Shown here in pieces: positions 30,113 through 32,443 of a stretch of DNA of 32,443 bases (the first letter of the stretch is position 1; each line of letters opens with the position of its first letter). The notes below the pieces were generated by a model, which was not told the DNA's origin, did not search any database, and worked only from the letters and a program-made list of their open reading frames with translations. Source of the stretch: Deltaproteobacteria bacterium (GTDB lineage Bacteria; Desulfobacterota; RBG-13-43-22); contig JACRBX010000282.1 in NCBI GenBank assembly GCA_016219225.1, positions 1 to 32,443 of the forward strand. Reading direction: 5' to 3'. A program made the translations under genes and the position numbers.

Positions 30113-31326
30113 TATCAGCCACACAAAAAGCCCATATTCGCCCTGTTCATCCGTTTCCGGCTCGGATGGCGCCTTCGATTGTTTGGGACGCCCTTCCCAA
30201 GACAGACGATTCTTTGAATATCCTCGACCCTATGTCTGGTTCGGGTACAACATTGGTCTGCGCGAGGTCGATAGGGCATCGCGCCATTGGCTGCGATACC
30301 GACCCGCTTGCGCTTCTCATTGCGCGTGCGTGGTGCTCCAATGCTGAACCAGAAACTCTAAAGGTCCGGGCGGGGATTGTTTTGGAACGAGCAAGAACTC
30401 TAAGCAGAAGACTGATTTCTGAGAAATCATATCCGAAAAACACAGACGATGAGACTTGCCGATTTATTGATTTCTGGTTTGATTCTGAAAACCGCCGTGA
30501 ACTAACCGCGCTGGCAACATGCATATCAAGGGTTCAATCGCAAACCGAGAGAACTCTTCTTTGGTGCGCGTTCTCGCGAATGATTATAACCAAGACTACC
30601 GGCGCTTCCCTTGGGATGGATGTCTCTCATAGCCGACCCCATAAAGTCTATGGCGTCGCTCCGGTGAAGCCATTTGAAGCTTATTTCAAGGCTGTCTTAA
30701 CGGTGGCCTGCAATTGCCCTTTTCCAGGCAATGCGAGCAACGCTCCGGCCGCTGACATTCGGCATGGCGATGCCAGGGCATTGCCGATTGAGTCTGCGAG
30801 TGTGGACATGGTGATTACATCTCCTCCCTACCTGAACGCCATCGATTATCTTCGGGGGCACAAGCTGTCCCTCGTATGGATGGGGCACAGCATATCCGTG
30901 ATTCGTGCTATTCGGGCTGGCAACATCGGCTCGGAAGTTTCGGGAGGGTCCGCCTCAAATAAATCAATACAGGAAGCGATGAACGCCATGGCCGATTTTG
31001 AATCATTTGACAATCGACGTCTGGGCATGGTCCGGCGTTATGTCTGGGATATGGGTAAAGTAATGGGGGAATGCGCTCGGGTTCTTAAGCGCGCGGGACG
31101 CGCCGTCTTCGTTGTGGGCGATTCCACCATTAACGGCGTGTTTATTAAAAACTCAGAGGCCTTGATTCGACTTGCCCTTAGCAACCGCCTTTCCCTCGTT
31201 TCGCGCAATACACGTCCAATTGAAACAAAGCGGCGGTATTTGCCTCCTCCCGAATCCGAGAAGGCCGGAGACAATATGAAGGGGCGAATGAGAGAAGAAG
31301 TAATTTTAGAGTTTCGTGCTGATTAA
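30109..31326 (+). CDS. DNA methyltransferase (N4-cytosine/N6-adenine type, TSPPY)
   Basis: 405 residues from the ATG at 30109, which shares ATGA with the upstream gene; a longer frame from 29959 would run deep inside that gene and lacks similarity. The N-terminus has HPFPARMAP (14-22), common in this methylase class; SAM motif I is DPMSGSGTT (40-48), with the acidic CDTDP (62-66) after it, and the catalytic motif IV TSPPY (237-241). TSPPY is usual for N4-cytosine and some N6-adenine enzymes. About 190 residues, mostly helical, separate motifs I and IV and may hold target recognition. It would modify host DNA so that the coupled ATPase-nuclease spares it. Confidence 0.88.
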   Translation: MISATQKAHIRPVHPFPARMAPSIVWDALPKTDDSLNILDPMSGSGTTLVCARSIGHRAIGCDTDPLALLIARAWCSNAEPETLKVRAGIVLERARTLSRRLISEKSYPKNTDDETCRFIDFWFDSENRRELTALATCISRVQSQTERTLLWCAFSRMIITKTTGASLGMDVSHSRPHKVYGVAPVKPFEAYFKAVLTVACNCPFPGNASNAPAADIRHGDARALPIESASVDMVITSPPYLNAIDYLRGHKLSLVWMGHSISVIRAIRAGNIGSEVSGGSASNKSIQEAMNAMADFESFDNRRLGMVRRYVWDMGKVMGECARVLKRAGRAVFVVGDSTINGVFIKNSEALIRLALSNRLSLVSRNTRPIETKRRYLPPPESEKAGDNMKGRMREEVILEFRAD

Positions 31327-31395
31327 GAAAATTAAACCTCAAAGGTCGGGCTACGACCATTGTTGCCCCTAAAATGATATAGACCGTTAACAATC

Positions 31396-31428
31396 TATCT
31401 TTGGAGAAGTTAGATTTAAGTCAACCTG
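31396..31428 (+). repeat. right copy of the direct repeat flanking the cassette
   Basis: This 33-bp copy matches 27425-27459 at TATCTTTGGAGAAG and TCAACCTG with a 2-nt shorter AT-rich spacer. The hairpin is longer here: AATCTA and TAGATT close the CTT-TGGAG-AAG core (31393-31416). The ATG of the left copy is replaced by AAG. It lies 70 bp after the methyltransferase stop and upstream of the membrane protein gene. Confidence 0.65.
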
Positions 31429-31456
31429 TTACTATGGACGGAGGGCATATAAATTT

Positions 31457-32203
31457 ATGAATTCAAGAGAACAGAACGAAGAGTTGTCATATAACAAAGA
31501 AGGAATTTCTCCCGTTGAAACCGGCGACTTTGTTGCAATTTTATCTGCATTTTCAGAGCAAATAAAATTTTATGGTGAATTCTTAAGAGATAACGATAGA
31601 AAGAGGGATCAGTTCGTGAGATTTTACTTGTCAATCCTTCTCGCTACTGTTGGGTTTGGACTTTTATCTCTTAATTTAGAAAAAGGTTCTGGGGACAATT
31701 TAATTAGTTTATCCCAAAGGTTATTTGTAATATTTCCAGTGCTATTATCTGTTTCGTTAATCGTTGGTGTTTTAACGTTTAATGTAATTATAAAGTTCAG
31801 AAACCTTCATACCTATTATGTTAAGATGATTAATAGGAATAGGGGTTATTTAGTTAATATTGTAGCTAATAAATTGCCCGATATGGGTTCTCAAATGGCA
31901 GATGCTTGGGATGAACACATTCATGACGATTTTCCAAAGTTTCTTCAAACAAAAGGTCTCGAACATTCAATTGCACGTTTTCATGCGATAATAAATGCTT
32001 TTGTTTTTGGAACAATCGGCTTTCTTACTTCATTTTCGACTATTTCGGAGTTAAGCGTATCTGGGAAGTTTATTTCAGGAATTGTAAAATTCCTAACTTG
32101 GACGATAGTGATATTTATCGTGCATATGTTATGGCAACGCACATCACTAAAAGAACAAGATGATAATTATAAGCCTAAACTTGTAAGAAATCAAATATAT
32201 TGA
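31457..32203 (+). CDS. four-helix membrane protein of unknown family
   Basis: 248 residues. A soluble N-terminus of ~55 residues is followed by hydrophobic segments at about 56-74, 89-112, 174-195 and 205-226, with a ~60-residue charged cytoplasmic-type loop between the two hairpins. The layout resembles small SLATT-like and other membrane proteins that act as effectors or sensors in defence islands, but I find no diagnostic motif. GGAGGG at 31440-31445 is 11 nt before the ATG. The gene is markedly AT-rich compared with everything before it, so it probably has another origin. It is 130 bp from the methyltransferase and preceded by the right flanking repeat. Confidence 0.65.
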   Translation: MNSREQNEELSYNKEGISPVETGDFVAILSAFSEQIKFYGEFLRDNDRKRDQFVRFYLSILLATVGFGLLSLNLEKGSGDNLISLSQRLFVIFPVLLSVSLIVGVLTFNVIIKFRNLHTYYVKMINRNRGYLVNIVANKLPDMGSQMADAWDEHIHDDFPKFLQTKGLEHSIARFHAIINAFVFGTIGFLTSFSTISELSVSGKFISGIVKFLTWTIVIFIVHMLWQRTSLKEQDDNYKPKLVRNQIY

Positions 32204-32204
32204 C

Positions 32205-32221
32205 TTCATGACTTCATGACT
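32205..32221 (+). repeat. 8-bp tandem repeat (TTCATGAC)
   Basis: TTCATGAC occurs twice in tandem right after the stop of the membrane protein, giving two ATGs in different frames. The second ATG opens the small ORF at 32216. Confidence 0.6.
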
Positions 32222-32356
32222 CAAATGAAACAGTTTTATTCATTAAATTTAAATGGTTATACTGATTTCGGCACGTGGGATTCGATCAAAGTGCGCTGTA
32301 ATTTCAGATCTCCTGACATAGGGTATCAAAAACCTTATAAGATTGATGTTCTTTGA
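32216..32356 (+). CDS. possible 46-residue small ORF
   Basis: An ATG at 32216 opens 46 codons ending at TGA 32354-32356. A second in-frame ATG lies at 32225. The peptide (KQFYSLNLNGYTDFGTWDSI, then KVRCNFRSPDIGYQ) has a protein-like mix of residues, but no ribosome site is visible. The rest of the terminal 240 bp is AT-rich without other structure. It may be real or a remnant of a degraded gene. Confidence 0.25.
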   Translation: MTQMKQFYSLNLNGYTDFGTWDSIKVRCNFRSPDIGYQKPYKIDVL

Positions 32357-32426
32357 AAATCTACCAGGAAAAATTAATGTAACATTATTTCTTTATTTTT
32401 TATGTTTTTTGGGGTAATATACTCCC

Positions 32427-32443
32427 ATGAAAACACAGCAGAC
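32427..32443 (+). CDS. possible start of a gene running off the window
   Basis: The last 17 bases read ATG AAA ACA CAG CAG AC, preceded by TAATAT at 32415-32420 that could be a -10 box within an AT-rich tract. No ribosome site is seen. Only five codons are available, so the product is unknown. Confidence 0.25.

Noticed and set aside
31457-32203. third subunit of the restriction-like system
   Set aside because: Different base composition, a 130-bp gap and an intervening flanking repeat argue for an independent gene; kept only as a possibility in the findings.

Overview
The window looks like chromosomal DNA of a strictly anaerobic, fatty- or aromatic-acid-degrading Desulfobacterota (old Deltaproteobacteria, Syntrophobacterales-like) bacterium. 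This is inferred from the CoA-linked oxidation operon with SCP2, DUF2148 and DUF2889 proteins, the biotin-free carboxyltransferase, the housekeeping gene order priA-def-fmt-rsmB-rpe, and the GC-rich purine-ending Shine-Dalgarno style of the core genes. No rRNA, tRNA or CRISPR array was recognised.

Layout. 1-380: tail of an ORF (possibly a transposase) and a 118-bp palindromic intergenic repeat. 379-3040: a large TraB/TIKI-like protein divergent from phoU. 3076-11862: a TetR regulator with a perfect 16-bp operator palindrome, followed by a long same-strand acyl-CoA metabolism cluster (SCP2 protein, two DUF2148 Fe-S proteins, AMP-forming acyl-CoA ligase, acyl-CoA dehydrogenase, SCP2-type thiolase, SDR, a 40-residue small protein, DUF2889 protein). 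11859-15311 (minus strand): MoxR-type AAA+ ATPase, the HepT-MntA toxin-antitoxin pair and a carboxyltransferase subunit. 15793-18837: a membrane/glycan cluster (UbiA-type phosphoribosyltransferase, lysylphosphatidylglycerol-synthase-like membrane protein, GT9 glycosyltransferase). 19022-19563: a MazF/RHH toxin-antitoxin pair whose promoter and operator can be read, divergent from priA. 19734-26312: housekeeping block priA, def, fmt, rsmB, rpe.

Downstream of rpe the character changes. The DNA becomes visibly less GC-rich, and accessory modules are stacked: a DUF4160-DUF2442 pair flanked by a second, diverged copy of the last 288 bp of rpe, then a two-gene cassette (GHKL/MORC-like ATPase fused to a PD-(D/E)XK nuclease, translationally coupled to a TSPPY DNA methyltransferase), then a four-helix membrane protein. 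Imperfect 33-35 bp direct repeats bracket the ATPase-nuclease/methyltransferase cassette. This is the best candidate for a poorly described system: an ATP-driven restriction-modification-like defence unit integrated at a hotspot behind rpe.

A second theme is the intergenic DNA. Many gaps hold short-unit tandem repeats or inverted repeats of several unrelated families, and one such element supplies the apparent start codon of rsmB. Several genes (dppR-like, priA, the GHKL ATPase) have tiny upstream ORFs with good ribosome binding sites that overlap or abut the main start codon.
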